DNA from: Vibrio marisflavi CECT 7928
GTDB taxonomy: Bacteria > Pseudomonadota > Gammaproteobacteria > Enterobacterales > Vibrionaceae
Direction: 5' to 3'
Length of the DNA stretch: 64,000 nucleotides
NCBI RefSeq assembly: GCF_921294215.1
Contig: NZ_CAKLDM010000002.1
Span: 1,922,001 to 1,986,000 of the forward strand
The position numbers and the translations under genes are program-made. The notes below the pieces were generated by a model. It was not told the origin of the DNA. It saw only the letters and a list, made by a program, of their open reading frames with translations, and did no database searches. Below are positions 1 through 9,015 of the stretch, piece by piece (the first letter of the stretch is position 1; every line of letters starts with the position of its first letter).

Positions 1-64
1 TCGTGATATCAATGATATAGTGGCACTAATTTCCCAAACTCGACAGTATGAATTTTGAGCTCAT

Positions 65-679
65 ATGAAACTGCTACAAAAATTTAGCTTCTTAATCATT
101 GTATTATCGGTGATCTCAGGTTGTAGCTCACTTCCTAAAAGTTCGACCAATGTCAAATGGCAGCAGCAGCAAGATCGAATCTCTTCAATCAAAAGCTACC
201 GAGCAACCGGCAAACTGAATTATATCTCTCCAGAACAACGACAATCTCTCTATTTCCAATGGAAGCATTCAGAAGACAAAAGCCAGCTAAGACTGACAAC
301 ATTTTTGGGACAAAGTGTACTGAACTTGGTCATTACACCGACAGTATCTACAGTCACGACATATAACGATAAGGTCTACAGCGATCCGAACCCTAGCGAA
401 CTTGTATATCGACTTACTGGCCTAGTTCTTCCTGTTGAGCAATTGCAAGATTGGCTACTAGGCAAACCAACGGGTGCTGACAGCTTCCAGCTCAATCCAA
501 CTAACACTGTTGCGACTATAAATAAAACAGTGGAAGGTAAAGATTGGAAACTAGCCTATCAAACCTATACAGATGAGAAACTCGCAGGCAATACTGTTCC
601 CCTACCGAGCAAATTGAGCCTTAAACAAGGGAACACATCTCTGAACATAACCGTATCAAAATGGACGCTGAATCAATGA
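65..679 (+). CDS. lolB: Outer-membrane lipoprotein insertion factor LolB
   Basis: LolB takes lipoproteins from the periplasmic chaperone LolA and inserts them in the inner leaflet of the outer membrane. The 204-residue length fits the family. The N-terminus is a lipoprotein signal: a hydrophobic stretch followed by the lipobox V-I-S-G-C, with Cys20 as the lipidated residue. The rest has the expected beta-rich LolA/LolB-like composition. The stop codon overlaps the preferred ispE start as ATGA, which suggests translational coupling. The order lolB-ispE-prs is standard in Vibrio and other gammaproteobacteria. Identification is by family similarity and context. Confidence 0.95.
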   Translation: MKLLQKFSFLIIVLSVISGCSSLPKSSTNVKWQQQQDRISSIKSYRATGKLNYISPEQRQSLYFQWKHSEDKSQLRLTTFLGQSVLNLVITPTVSTVTTYNDKVYSDPNPSELVYRLTGLVLPVEQLQDWLLGKPTGADSFQLNPTNTVATINKTVEGKDWKLAYQTYTDEKLAGNTVPLPSKLSLKQGNTSLNITVSKWTLNQ

Positions 680-1548
680 TTGGTGCACAAACATCCTGGC
701 CGTCACCAGCGAAGCTGAACTTATTTTTGTACATCACAGGAAAAAGAGAGTCAGGCTACCACGATTTACAAACACTTTTTCAATTCGTGGACTTCGGTGA
801 CAACTTAACAATCACAGCAACAGATTCTAATGAAATTGTCTTAACTCCCGAGATTCCGGGCGTTGAAAAAGAGGACAACCTGATTTACAAGGCGGCTAAA
901 GCGTTACAAAAAGCCGCTCGCTGCTGTCATGGCGCTCAAATTCATTTAGAAAAAGTTCTACCAATGGGTGGGGGTATTGGCGGAGGTTCATCCAACGCAG
1001 CGACAACACTGGTTGCTCTGAACTACCTTTGGCAAACAGGATTCAGTGACGAAGAGCTTGCTCAAATTGGCCTAGAGTTGGGCGCTGATGTTCCAGTATT
1101 CGTGCGTGGCTTCTCTGCTTTTGCTGAAGGCGTAGGCGAAAAACTGACTCAAGTTTCACCGCAAGAGAAATGGTATCTGGTGGTACGCCCTAACGTTAGC
1201 ATTGCAACAGCTGACATATTCAAACACCCCGATTTAACGCGAAATACACCTAAACGTGCATTAGAATCTATATTATCTCAACCTTACGTAAACGATTGCG
1301 AAAAAATTGTGCGTTTGCTGTATCCAGAGGTTGATAAGCAACTTTCATGGCTGCTACAATATGCGCCGTCAAGATTGACTGGTACAGGATCTTGCGTGTT
1401 TGCTGAATTTGATAGTAAATTCGATGCAGATGCTGTACTTGATAAACTTTCTGACAATGTCTCTGCGTTTGTCGCTCAAGGGCGAAATCTATCGCCGTTG
1501 AAAAAGAGACTCGCTGACTACCAGTCAGCAAAAACACCATTCTGTTAA
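676..1548 (+). CDS. ispE: 4-diphosphocytidyl-2-C-methyl-D-erythritol kinase
   Basis: IspE is the ATP-dependent GHMP-family kinase that phosphorylates CDP-methylerythritol in the non-mevalonate isoprenoid pathway. The N-terminal [12 protein letters not shown] block and the glycine-rich loop [12 protein letters not shown] (about residues 96-107) are diagnostic; [10 protein letters not shown] near residue 238 is the third GHMP motif. An in-frame ATG exists at 661, inside lolB. I prefer the ATG at 676 because it forms an ATGA overlap with the lolB stop and gives 290 residues, close to the usual size. prs follows after about 29 bp on the same strand. Confidence 0.95.
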   Translation: MIGAQTSWPSPAKLNLFLYITGKRESGYHDLQTLFQFVDFGDNLTITATDSNEIVLTPEIPGVEKEDNLIYKAAKALQKAARCCHGAQIHLEKVLPMGGGIGGGSSNAATTLVALNYLWQTGFSDEELAQIGLELGADVPVFVRGFSAFAEGVGEKLTQVSPQEKWYLVVRPNVSIATADIFKHPDLTRNTPKRALESILSQPYVNDCEKIVRLLYPEVDKQLSWLLQYAPSRLTGTGSCVFAEFDSKFDADAVLDKLSDNVSAFVAQGRNLSPLKKRLADYQSAKTPFC

Positions 1549-1577
1549 AAACTGGACGCAACCCTGAGGTTTCTACC

Positions 1578-2522
1578 GTGCCTGATATGAAGCTATTTGC
1601 TGGTAACGCAACACCTGAACTAGCCCAACGTATTGCTGACCGTCTATACATCTCTCTTGGCGATGCTACTGTTGACCGTTTCTCTGATGGAGAAGTCGCA
1701 GTACAAATCAACGAAAATGTTCGTGGAAGTGATGTATTCATTATTCAATCAACTTGTGCTCCAACTAACGACAACCTAATGGAGTTAGTTGTAATGATTG
1801 ATGCAATGCGCCGCGCTTCAGCTGGCCGTATTACAGCCGTCATTCCATATTTTGGCTACGCTCGCCAAGATCGACGTGTGCGTTCAGCACGTGTGCCAAT
1901 CACTGCAAAAGTTGTTGCAGACTTCCTTTCAAATGTTGGCGTTGACCGCGTCCTAACGATCGACCTACACGCTGAACAAATCCAAGGTTTCTTCGATGTT
2001 CCTGTAGACAACATCTTCGGTACTCCAGTTCTACTGGAAGATATGCAAAACCGTGGCCTAGAGAATCCAGTGGTTGTTTCTCCTGACCTTGGTGGAGTTG
2101 TTCGTGCTCGAGCAACAGCGAAAGCCCTAGGCGATATCGATATCGCTATCGTCGACAAACGTCGTCCACGTGCAAACGTATCTGAAGTAATGAACCTGAT
2201 CGGCGATGTTGAAGGTCGAGACTGCGTGATTGTTGACGATATGATCGACACAGGTGGCACTCTATGTAAAGCAGCTGAGGCGCTGAAAGAGCGTGGAGCT
2301 AAGCGAGTATTCGCTTATGCAACTCACGCGGTATTCTCTGGTAACGCAGCTTCAAACATTAAAAACTCTGTACTAGACCAAGTAATTATCACTGACTCTA
2401 TCTCAGTAGCACCTGAGATGGAAAAGACAGGCAAGGTTACAACGCTAAGCCTTTCTCGTATGCTTGCTGAAGCTATTCGTCGTATCAGCAATGAAGAGTC
2501 TATTTCTGCGATGTTTAAATAA
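1578..2522 (+). CDS. prs: Ribose-phosphate pyrophosphokinase
   Basis: Prs makes PRPP from ribose 5-phosphate and ATP, feeding purine, pyrimidine, histidine, tryptophan and NAD synthesis. At 314 residues it matches the classical bacterial enzyme. [10 protein letters not shown], the flexible-loop segment FGYARQDRR and the PRPP-binding loop [15 protein letters not shown] (about residues 214-228) are all present. The start is GTG, followed by [10 protein letters not shown], the usual Vibrio N-terminus. The gene ends at a clear intrinsic terminator, so it probably closes the lolB-ispE-prs unit. Two downstream genes of this window, upp and purN, belong to PRPP-linked nucleotide pathways. Confidence 0.97.
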   Translation: MPDMKLFAGNATPELAQRIADRLYISLGDATVDRFSDGEVAVQINENVRGSDVFIIQSTCAPTNDNLMELVVMIDAMRRASAGRITAVIPYFGYARQDRRVRSARVPITAKVVADFLSNVGVDRVLTIDLHAEQIQGFFDVPVDNIFGTPVLLEDMQNRGLENPVVVSPDLGGVVRARATAKALGDIDIAIVDKRRPRANVSEVMNLIGDVEGRDCVIVDDMIDTGGTLCKAAEALKERGAKRVFAYATHAVFSGNAASNIKNSVLDQVIITDSISVAPEMEKTGKVTTLSLSRMLAEAIRRISNEESISAMFK

Positions 2523-2547
2523 AACATCAACGACAATCAATCTCGCT

Positions 2548-2576
2548 AAAAGCACTTCGAAAGAAGTGCTTTTTTG
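2548..2576 (+). terminator. Intrinsic terminator after prs
   Basis: An 8 bp stem AGCACTTC/GAAGTGCT with a GAAA tetraloop is followed by a run of six T, and lies 26 bp after the prs stop codon. Confidence 0.9.
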
Positions 2577-2648
2577 TTGCCTGTCGCATAGCCGCCAATT
2601 TGTATGCTATCATGTCGCGCTTTTTGAGTTTCTAGAGAGAACATTACT

Positions 2649-3239
2649 TTGAGTCAGCAGATCAAACTTCTCGTCGGGCTAGCCAATCCTGGACCAGAAT
2701 ACAAGCACACTAGGCACAACGCCGGAGCTTGGGTTGTTGAGGAGTTAGCTAGAAACCACAATATTACCCTGAAGCAAGAAGCCAAATTCTTTGGCTTAAC
2801 AGGGCGAATCATGCTAAATGGTCAAGATCTTCGCTTACTGATCCCAACCACTTTCATGAACTTATCAGGTAAGGCTATTGCAGCACTTGCTAAGTTTTAC
2901 CAAATCAACCCAGAGGAAATCATGGTGGCTCACGACGAGCTCGATTTACCCCCGGGTGTTGCTAAGTTCAAAAAAGGCGGTGGTCATGGCGGCCACAATG
3001 GCCTCAAAGACACCATCAGCAAACTTGGCAACAACAAAGATTTTTATCGCCTGAGGATTGGCATAGGTCATCCTGGACACAAAGACAGAGTGTCAGGCTA
3101 CGTGCTGGGCAAAGCTCCAGCAAAAGAACAAGAGTGCTTAAATGCAGTTGTGGACGAATCCGTTCGCAGCCTAGACATCTTAATAAAAGATGGCTTAACT
3201 AAAGCACAAAACCGATTACACACGTTCAAAGCTGAATAA
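2649..3239 (+). CDS. pth: Peptidyl-tRNA hydrolase
   Basis: Pth cleaves peptidyl-tRNAs dropped from stalled ribosomes, recycling tRNA. The 196-residue protein has the family signature: GLANPGPEY, the catalytic histidine in TRHNAGAW (His23), [10 protein letters not shown] with the conserved Asn, and [12 protein letters not shown] with the catalytic Asp near residue 96. [12 protein letters not shown] is the substrate-binding loop. The start codon is TTG in TTGAGTCAGCAG, and the conserved N-terminus leaves little alternative. ychF follows after 10 bp, the usual pth-ychF pair. Confidence 0.96.
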   Translation: MSQQIKLLVGLANPGPEYKHTRHNAGAWVVEELARNHNITLKQEAKFFGLTGRIMLNGQDLRLLIPTTFMNLSGKAIAALAKFYQINPEEIMVAHDELDLPPGVAKFKKGGGHGGHNGLKDTISKLGNNKDFYRLRIGIGHPGHKDRVSGYVLGKAPAKEQECLNAVVDESVRSLDILIKDGLTKAQNRLHTFKAE

Positions 3240-3249
3240 GGTTATTATC

Positions 3250-4341
3250 ATGGGTTTTAAATGTGGCATTGTTGGCCTACCAAACGTAGGTAAATCAACG
3301 TTGTTTAACGCATTAACGAAGGCAGGTATCGAAGCTGCCAACTTCCCTTTTTGTACTATCGAGCCAAACACAGGTATTGTTCCTGTGCCAGATTTACGAC
3401 TAGATGCACTAGCAAAAATTGTAAATCCGCAAAAGATTCTACCGACCACTATGGAGTTTGTAGACATCGCGGGCTTGGTTGCGGGTGCTTCTAAAGGGGA
3501 AGGCCTAGGAAATAAATTCCTAGCTAACATCCGTGAAACCGATGCAATTGGCCACGTTGTACGCTGCTTTGAAAATGAAAACATCGTCCACGTCGCAGGT
3601 AAAGTTTCTCCAATTGAAGATATCGAAGTTATAAACCTTGAGCTAGCAATGGCTGATCTGGACTCTTGTGAAAGAGCCATCCAGCGCAACGCTAAAAAAG
3701 CAAAAGGCGGCGACAAAGACGCTAAATTTGAGCTAACTGTGCTCGAAAAGTTACTTCCAATATTAACAGAAGGCGGCATGGCACGTACTGTTGAGCTTGC
3801 CAAAGAAGAGCTGGCAGCGATTGGTTACCTAAACTTCCTTACGTTAAAGCCAACCATGTACATTGCCAACGTTAATGAAGATGGCTTTGAGGACAACCCA
3901 TATTTAGACGCAGTACGTGAGTTCGCAGAAAAAGAGAACAACGTAGTAGTAGCCGTGTGCGCCGCTATTGAATCTGAGCTATCTGAGCTAGATGATGAAG
4001 ACAGAGAGGAGTTCCTTGCAGATATGGGTATCGAGGAGCCTGGGCTCAATCGCGTTATCCGTTCTGGTTACGAACTACTTACTCTACAAACCTACTTCAC
4101 GGCAGGCGTAAAAGAAGTAAGAGCGTGGACGATTCCTATTGGTGCGACTGCACCTCAAGCTGCTGGTAAGATTCATACCGACTTCGAAAAAGGCTTCATT
4201 CGCGCAGAAGTTGTTGGTTATGACGATTTTATCGAGTACAACGGTGAAAGCGGTGCAAAAGAAGCAGGTAAATGGCGCCTAGAAGGCAAAGAATACATTG
4301 TCAAAGACGGCGACGTTGTTCACTTCCGCTTCAACGTATAA
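3250..4341 (+). CDS. ychF: Redox-regulated ribosome-associated ATPase YchF (Obg family)
   Basis: YchF (OLA1 family) is a P-loop protein of the Obg group that binds ATP in preference to GTP and is linked to ribosomes and oxidative stress. The 363 residues start with the P-loop [12 protein letters not shown], followed by the G3-like [16 protein letters not shown]. The usual G4 NKxD is replaced by NVNE, the change that gives YchF its ATP preference. A TGS domain forms the C-terminus, ending in [11 protein letters not shown]. It probably shares a transcript with pth, ending at the hairpin near 4364-4396. Confidence 0.96.
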   Translation: MGFKCGIVGLPNVGKSTLFNALTKAGIEAANFPFCTIEPNTGIVPVPDLRLDALAKIVNPQKILPTTMEFVDIAGLVAGASKGEGLGNKFLANIRETDAIGHVVRCFENENIVHVAGKVSPIEDIEVINLELAMADLDSCERAIQRNAKKAKGGDKDAKFELTVLEKLLPILTEGGMARTVELAKEELAAIGYLNFLTLKPTMYIANVNEDGFEDNPYLDAVREFAEKENNVVVAVCAAIESELSELDDEDREEFLADMGIEEPGLNRVIRSGYELLTLQTYFTAGVKEVRAWTIPIGATAPQAAGKIHTDFEKGFIRAEVVGYDDFIEYNGESGAKEAGKWRLEGKEYIVKDGDVVHFRFNV

Positions 4342-4361
4342 CGAAATAAAAGATACTGATG

Positions 4362-4396
4362 AAAAAGCCAGCTAACTAGCTGGCTTTATTGTTTTT
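4362..4396 (+). terminator. Intrinsic terminator after ychF
   Basis: AAGCCAGCT and AGCTGGCTTT form a stem around a short loop, followed by a T-rich tail ending GTTTTT. It starts about 20 bp after the ychF stop. Confidence 0.85.
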
Positions 4397-4538
4397 CAGT
4401 ACGAACAAAAATTCACCACTCACAAAATCAGCAGCAAATTAAGCTGACAATTTGTTATCAGTTTTTGATCATAAACACCGCTCTTTGTTTAAAAAGAAAC
4501 CGAACAGTAGATATATCCAAATTTATTGCAAAAAAAAG

Positions 4539-4567
4539 TTGACGGGTATCGCTCAACTCCGCATAAT
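4539..4567 (+). promoter_or_regulatory. Sigma-70 promoter of the tRNA operon
   Basis: A -35 box TTGACG (4539-4544) and a -10 box CATAAT (4562-4567) are separated by exactly 17 bp. The following GC-rich GCGGCCCG is a discriminator of the kind found at stringently controlled stable-RNA promoters. An A-tract (4530-4537) just upstream could act as an UP element. It lies 49 bp before the first tRNA, and no comparable promoter is seen inside the array. Confidence 0.8.
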
Positions 4568-4615
4568 GCGGCCCGTTCCCAACGAGATGGCAAACATTTC
4601 GAAGGTAAACAAAAT

Positions 4616-4692
4616 GGCTACGTAGCTCAGCTGGTTAGAGCACATCACTCATAATGATGGGGTCACAGGTTCGAATCCCGTCGTAGCCACCA
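4616..4692 (+). tRNA. tRNA-Met (CAT), elongator, copy 1
   Basis: A 77 nt cloverleaf with encoded CCA and anticodon CAT in ACTCATAAT. The acceptor GGCTACG pairs with CGTAGCC. The sequence is almost that of E. coli metT, so elongator Met rather than the initiator. First gene of the operon. Confidence 0.95.
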
Positions 4693-4726
4693 TTTCTACT
4701 GTTGGTTTCATACAGTTAGAAGATAT

Positions 4727-4811
4727 GCGGAAGTGGCGGAATTGGTAGACGCACCAGATTTAGGTTCTGGCGCCGCAAGGTGTGAGAGTTCAAGTCTCTC
4801 CTTCCGCACCA
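4727..4811 (+). tRNA. tRNA-Leu (TAG), copy 1
   Basis: An 85 nt class II tRNA with a long variable arm, anticodon TAG in GATTTAGGTT, and encoded CCA. Acceptor GCGGAAG pairs with CTTCCGC. Confidence 0.95.
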
Positions 4812-4865
4812 TAATCTTCTCTATGAAGCAGTAGGAATAGACAAGCTCAATGAGCTGTCGACTGT

Positions 4866-4940
4866 TGGGCTATCGCCAAGCGGTAAGGCAGCGGCTTTTG
4901 ATGCCGCCATTCCCTGGTTCGAATCCAGGTAGCCCAGCCA
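4866..4940 (+). tRNA. tRNA-Gln (TTG), copy 1
   Basis: A 75 nt cloverleaf with anticodon TTG in CTTTTGATG and encoded CCA. Acceptor TGGGCTA pairs with TAGCCCA. It is preceded by the spacer hairpin at 4840-4859 that recurs before every Gln gene. Confidence 0.95.
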
Positions 4941-5033
4941 CTCTTTTATAAGAGTGAAAATAACAACGTTAAAGCTGAAAAAGTGTTGGCGTTGAAAGTG
5001 AGATTATATTATATTGTCTCGCTCCAAAAAGAT

Positions 5034-5110
5034 GGCTACGTAGCTCAGCTGGTTAGAGCACATCACTCATAATGATGGGGTCACAGGTTCGAATCCCGTC
5101 GTAGCCACCA
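5034..5110 (+). tRNA. tRNA-Met (CAT), elongator, copy 2
   Basis: Identical to the first Met gene over its 77 nt. The flanking spacers differ from those of copy 1. Confidence 0.95.
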
Positions 5111-5165
5111 TTAATTTAGGTCAACGAGTTTTTACCAATTAACTGGTTGATTGACATTTCGATAC

Positions 5166-5250
5166 GCGGAAGTGGCGGAATTGGTAGACGCACCAGATTT
5201 AGGTTCTGGCGCCGCAAGGTGTGAGAGTTCAAGTCTCTCCTTCCGCACCA
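5166..5250 (+). tRNA. tRNA-Leu (TAG), copy 2
   Basis: Identical to the first Leu gene. Here two Leu genes lie side by side, with no Gln between copies 2 and 3. Confidence 0.95.
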
Positions 5251-5277
5251 TATCGAACTAAAATGTCAAAAAAATCT

Positions 5278-5362
5278 GCGGAAGTGGCGGAATTGGTAGA
5301 CGCACCAGATTTAGGTTCTGGCGCCGCAAGGTGTGAGAGTTCAAGTCTCTCCTTCCGCACCA
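5278..5362 (+). tRNA. tRNA-Leu (TAG), copy 3
   Basis: 85 nt, same sequence as copy 1. It opens the 289 bp tandem array. Confidence 0.95.
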
Positions 5363-5425
5363 TATTCTTGATTAGTGAATCAACTTCATTGGTCAAATAG
5401 ACAAGCTCTTTGAGCTGTCGACTGT

Positions 5426-5500
5426 TGGGCTATCGCCAAGCGGTAAGGCAGCGGCTTTTGATGCCGCCATTCCCTGGTTCGAATCCAGGTAGCCCAGCCA
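5426..5500 (+). tRNA. tRNA-Gln (TTG), copy 2
   Basis: 75 nt, same sequence as Gln copy 1; first Gln of the 289 bp tandem array. Confidence 0.95.
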
Positions 5501-5566
5501 CTCTTTCTTTAAGAGAACACAACGTCCTACTGATTCTCCAATTATCAGTAACGACTATAAAAATAT

Positions 5567-5651
5567 GCGGAAGTGGCGGAATTGGTAGACGCACCAGATT
5601 TAGGTTCTGGCGCCGCAAGGTGTGAGAGTTCAAGTCTCTCCTTCCGCACCA
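5567..5651 (+). tRNA. tRNA-Leu (TAG), copy 4
   Basis: 85 nt; begins exactly 289 bp after Leu copy 3. Confidence 0.95.
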
Positions 5652-5714
5652 TATTCTTGATTAGTGAATCAACTTCATTGGTCAAATAGACAAGCTCTTT
5701 GAGCTGTCGACTGT

Positions 5715-5789
5715 TGGGCTATCGCCAAGCGGTAAGGCAGCGGCTTTTGATGCCGCCATTCCCTGGTTCGAATCCAGGTAGCCCAGCCA
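5715..5789 (+). tRNA. tRNA-Gln (TTG), copy 3
   Basis: 75 nt; begins exactly 289 bp after Gln copy 2. Confidence 0.95.
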
Positions 5790-5855
5790 CTCTTTCTTTA
5801 AGAGAACACAACGTTCTACTGATTCTCCAATTATCAGTAACGACTATAAAAATAC

Positions 5856-5940
5856 GCGGAAGTGGCGGAATTGGTAGACGCACCAGATTTAGGTTCTGGC
5901 GCCGCAAGGTGTGAGAGTTCAAGTCTCTCCTTCCGCACCA
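5856..5940 (+). tRNA. tRNA-Leu (TAG), copy 5
   Basis: 85 nt; begins exactly 289 bp after Leu copy 4. Confidence 0.95.
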
Positions 5941-6003
5941 TATTCTTGATTAGTGAATCAATTTCATTGGTCAAATAGACAAGCTCTTTGAGCTGTCGAC
6001 TGT

Positions 6004-6078
6004 TGGGCTATCGCCAAGCGGTAAGGCAGCGGCTTTTGATGCCGCCATTCCCTGGTTCGAATCCAGGTAGCCCAGCCA
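6004..6078 (+). tRNA. tRNA-Gln (TTG), copy 4
   Basis: 75 nt; begins exactly 289 bp after Gln copy 3. Confidence 0.95.
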
Positions 6079-6144
6079 CTCTTTCTTTAAGAGAACACAA
6101 CGTCCTACTGATTCTCCAATTATCAGTAACGACTATAAAAATAC

Positions 6145-6229
6145 GCGGAAGTGGCGGAATTGGTAGACGCACCAGATTTAGGTTCTGGCGCCGCAAGGTG
6201 TGAGAGTTCAAGTCTCTCCTTCCGCACCA
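6145..6229 (+). tRNA. tRNA-Leu (TAG), copy 6
   Basis: 85 nt; begins exactly 289 bp after Leu copy 5. Confidence 0.95.
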
Positions 6230-6292
6230 TATTCTTGATTAGTGAATCAACTTCATTGGTCAAATAGACAAGCTCTTTGAGCTGTCGACTGT

Positions 6293-6367
6293 TGGGCTAT
6301 CGCCAAGCGGTAAGGCAGCGGCTTTTGATGCCGCCATTCCCTGGTTCGAATCCAGGTAGCCCAGCCA
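6293..6367 (+). tRNA. tRNA-Gln (TTG), copy 5
   Basis: 75 nt; begins exactly 289 bp after Gln copy 4. The spacer after it departs from the repeat unit a few bases past the CCA. Confidence 0.95.
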
Positions 6368-6404
6368 CTCTACTCTCTCCTATAGAGTATCAAATACAGA
6401 AAAT

Positions 6405-6481
6405 GGCTACGTAGCTCAGCTGGTTAGAGCACATCACTCATAATGATGGGGTCACAGGTTCGAATCCCGTCGTAGCCACCA
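6405..6481 (+). tRNA. tRNA-Met (CAT), elongator, copy 3
   Basis: 77 nt, identical to the other two Met genes; last gene of the array. I see no strong plus-strand terminator right after it. The hairpin at 6607-6630 is the first candidate. Confidence 0.95.
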
Positions 6482-6606
6482 TTTCTCTACTTCTCAGTTA
6501 TCTAACTACTTTCTATATCCAGAATCCATTTCTAACTTCAAACGTTCCCTCCCGATATAGGGACAAGAAACGAATCGTGCTTCTTTTCTGACATCTATAG
6601 AAACAG

Positions 6607-6630
6607 AAAACCCAGCCGAAGCTGGGTTTT
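6607..6630 (-). terminator. Intrinsic terminator after flaC
   Basis: AAAACCCAGC and GCTGGGTTTT form a 10 bp stem with a 4 nt loop, 17 bp after the flaC stop. Read on the minus strand it ends in TTTTCTGTTT. It may also stop plus-strand transcription leaving the tRNA array. Confidence 0.85.
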
Positions 6631-6646
6631 ACCGATTAGCGCCGTT

Positions 6647-7780
6647 TTACCCCAAGAGCCCTAAAGCTGTTGTGGGCGCTTGCTTTGCCTGCGCAAGTAC
6701 CGCACTCGATGCTTGAGACAGTATTTGCGATTTGGTAAGAGCTGTTGTCTCTTTCGCAAAGTCTGTATCTCTGATCCGGCTTCTAGAAGCATTAACATTT
6801 TCGTTAATATTTTCTAGGTTACTGATCGCATGAGTAAATCGGTTTTGGAATGCACCCAATTCGGCACGCTTGCTATCTACATAGTTAAGTGCTGAGTCAA
6901 TGATACCAACTGCTTCTTGTGCTCCACCAATTGACGTGATATCTATTTTGTCTACATCAACTGCTTCCGCTTGTTGCATTGACAGTTCGCCCGCAAGAGC
7001 GCCTGAAAATGCTACTTCACTTGAAACTTTGTTGTTGCCTGAGTAGACCTGAAGCTGACCATCTTCGTTAACAGATGCACTGACCATATCAGTTTGACCA
7101 TTGATATAAGTCGCTAGCTCCTCAATATCATCACCTGATTTCGCATTCACAGTCACACTTTGCTGTACACCGTCTTTGTCGGTGAACGACATGGTTAAGT
7201 CTGTTGCACCTTCAGGCACACCCCAGTCTGGACCTTTTGCATTTGTTGCTGTATAGCTAAAGCCCCCCATCATAGAGTTGTCAGAGCGCATGTTCGCCAT
7301 GTCTAGAATAACCGCCTCACCGCTATTCGCACCGATTTGGAAAGACTGAGTACCATAAGTACCATTAAGTAGTCTCGTACCACCAAATGAAGTGGTTTCT
7401 GCTATACGGTTAAGCTCTTTATTGAGGGCTGTCACCTCTTGTTGCAATGCAACACGTTCGGACTTAGAGTTAGAACCATTGGAAGATTGTAGTGACAGAT
7501 CCCGCATACGTTGCAAGATACTGGTACTTTCTGCCATCGCACCTTCAGCTGTTTGGGAAATTGAAATCCCGTCATTAGCGTTTCGTACGGCTACGTCTAG
7601 GCCTCGACTTTGAGATGTCAAACGGTTCGAGATTTGCAAACCTGCGGCATCATCTTTCGCGCTATTAATCCTAAAACCGGACGATAAGCGCTCCATTGCT
7701 GTCTGCTGCGCTGACTGAGCGTGATTTAAGTAACGTTCAGCGGTCATTGCAGAGACATTTGTATTTACATTCACTGCCAT
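6647..7780 (-). CDS. flaC: Flagellin, FlaC-like
   Basis: One of several polar-filament subunits in Vibrio, exported by the flagellar type III system. The 377-residue protein has the conserved flagellin N-domain ([36 protein letters not shown]) and C-domain ending [16 protein letters not shown]. The 160-residue variable centre carries the Vibrio block [17 protein letters not shown]. It most resembles V. cholerae FlaC as I recall it, and FlaC occupies the same place, second after flgL. The start [12 protein letters not shown] is canonical. A sigma-28-like promoter lies at 7876-7902 and a terminator just downstream. Whether this paralogue is abundant or minor in the filament cannot be read from sequence. 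Confidence 0.92.
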   Translation of the reverse strand: MAVNVNTNVSAMTAERYLNHAQSAQQTAMERLSSGFRINSAKDDAAGLQISNRLTSQSRGLDVAVRNANDGISISQTAEGAMAESTSILQRMRDLSLQSSNGSNSKSERVALQQEVTALNKELNRIAETTSFGGTRLLNGTYGTQSFQIGANSGEAVILDMANMRSDNSMMGGFSYTATNAKGPDWGVPEGATDLTMSFTDKDGVQQSVTVNAKSGDDIEELATYINGQTDMVSASVNEDGQLQVYSGNNKVSSEVAFSGALAGELSMQQAEAVDVDKIDITSIGGAQEAVGIIDSALNYVDSKRAELGAFQNRFTHAISNLENINENVNASRSRIRDTDFAKETTALTKSQILSQASSAVLAQAKQAPTTALGLLG

Positions 7781-7875
7781 AGTGATTTTCTCCTATTGAT
7801 TCTCCGATAAATCGAAAGTACCACACGGTTTCCGACGTCTCGGAAAACCAATTAGTTCTCTCAAAGTTACCTTTA

Positions 7876-7902
7876 ATAACGACGAAAATCGGAAATCCTT
7901 TA
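7876..7902 (-). promoter_or_regulatory. Candidate sigma-28 (FliA) promoter of flaC
   Basis: On the minus strand TAAAGGAT, 11 bp, then GTCGTTAT, compared with the consensus TAAAGTTT-N11-GCCGATAA (6/8 and 5/8 matches, correct spacing). It sits about 95 bp before the flaC start. In V. cholerae the non-core flagellins, including flaC, are FliA-dependent, which fits. Confidence 0.5.
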
Positions 7903-8088
7903 AGGAAAAAACTTCCCTTAAATAGAAATGTTCTAAAAAACACGAGTAATATGACATCTCTAGCAAATCGCAAAAAAAACACTAAAGATTATCTATTATT
8001 GGTCGGGGCTGATTTTGCTAAAATCAAATGACGCCACAACGCAAACCTCACTCAACACCATGATTTAAATGTGTTTTTATAGATCATC

Positions 8089-8125
8089 AAAAAAAGCCTA
8101 AGTAGAGTAACTACTTAGGCCTTTT
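8089..8125 (-). terminator. Terminator of the LuxR-type regulator gene
   Basis: GCCTAAGTAG (8096-8105) and CTACTTAGGC (8111-8120) form a perfect 10 bp stem with a 5 nt loop. Read on the minus strand a seven-T run follows, 63 bp after the stop of the gene at 8188. The plus side also carries CTTTTATT, so it may work in both directions. Apart from this and the flaC promoter, the 400 bp between flaC and the regulator show nothing else. Confidence 0.85.
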
Positions 8126-8187
8126 ATTGTTTACATATAAATAGGTATTTTATACCAACAATAAATATGGAGATTAATTAAATACAA

Positions 8188-9015
8188 TCAGCCATATAAA
8201 TTATCAAAGTATTCCCTCAAACCGTCATTGTAATGAATATTTAAATATGCAGTTAGTTCATTCTTACTTTGTAAGCCAAATTTATTTCTAATTGAGCTTA
8301 ATGCTTTATCGACACTTCTAGGGGAGCGGTTGGAGGTTTGAGAAATAGTCGGTACATCCATACCCAAACCAATCAGTTTTAAGTAGGTAGTCTGTATTGC
8401 AGTCAAGTGAAACTGCTTTGCTAAGCTTTCAAACGGTGAAAATTTCACAGGGGGATCTTCAGGACTCTCCCATTCATCTAAAACCAAAGAAAGCTTTAAG
8501 TCGAATGGCTTAAACACTCGGTAGAAGTGAAGACATATCTGATGAAATGAGTGATAGATTCTATCGAGGTGCAAATCCTTATCAGAAGAAATTGTAAAGC
8601 TAAAGACGTCTTTAGAAACACCCAAGTCATACTCAAGCACTATACACAAATACCGCTCGTTGCCAGTCAGTTTTGGTAAAAGAGAATAAACAACGTCTTT
8701 ATAGTTCTTATCTTCTTCTATTTTGTCGTAAATAGGCCGGATAGACTCTCTATTTAACGAAAGGTCACTGCTTATCTTGATTCTCTGCATGATATTTTTC
8801 ACCAGAGAAGGGTTGATCGATACAGCAGTAATATTGGAGTGGTCAGATAGTCGATAAAAGCTAAAGCCTTGGATTTGGCACCAAGGCAAAAGGGTTGCGA
8901 ACAGCTGCTTAAATGCTGGCTCTATGTAAGAGACTAAAGCCTGATGCCTTTCTACATCGTTTGGTGAAGCATTTGAAACAAAATTTGCTTCATTAATTAG
9001 TTTTACTCGATACAT
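8188..9015 (-). CDS. LuxR-type HTH regulator between the flagellin genes
   Basis: The last ~70 of 275 residues form a LuxR/FixJ-like DNA-binding domain: LTAIQTTYLKLIGLGMDVPTIS, then SPRSVDKALSSIRNKFGL and NELTAYL, which line up with the scaffold, recognition helix and tail of the family. The ~190-residue N-terminal part resembles no sensor I know: no receiver aspartate pattern, and the AHL-binding W/Y/D pattern is not evident. The longest frame opens at 9171, but I prefer the ATG at 9015, which is preceded by AGGGTG at Shine-Dalgarno distance; the extra 52 codons look non-coding. Its position between flaC and flaA, with its own terminator, suggests a role in or control by motility. That is inference. 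Confidence 0.75.
   Translation of the reverse strand: MYRVKLINEANFVSNASPNDVERHQALVSYIEPAFKQLFATLLPWCQIQGFSFYRLSDHSNITAVSINPSLVKNIMQRIKISSDLSLNRESIRPIYDKIEEDKNYKDVVYSLLPKLTGNERYLCIVLEYDLGVSKDVFSFTISSDKDLHLDRIYHSFHQICLHFYRVFKPFDLKLSLVLDEWESPEDPPVKFSPFESLAKQFHLTAIQTTYLKLIGLGMDVPTISQTSNRSPRSVDKALSSIRNKFGLQSKNELTAYLNIHYNDGLREYFDNLYG

Larger units (their letters stand above)
5278..6371 (+). repeat. 289 bp tandem array of tRNA-Leu/tRNA-Gln units
   Basis: Leu genes at 5278, 5567, 5856 and 6145 and Gln genes at 5426, 5715, 6004 and 6293 recur with an exact 289 bp period, about 3.8 copies. The spacers, not only the tRNAs, are nearly identical. I find only isolated substitutions, such as AATATGCGG versus AATACGCGG before Leu and CGTCCTAC versus CGTTCTAC after Gln. 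This points to recent unequal crossing-over. Confidence 0.95.

Noticed and set aside
5410..6211. Three repeated plus-strand ORFs of 71 residues and three minus-strand ORFs of 67 residues
   Set aside because: They are translations of the 289 bp tRNA repeats. They have no ribosome-binding sites and their reading frames run through the tRNA genes.
7737..7982. An 81-residue minus-strand ORF rich in Phe before flaC
   Set aside because: It runs through the leader and promoter region of flaC and has no ribosome-binding site; the codons are those of A/T-rich non-coding DNA.
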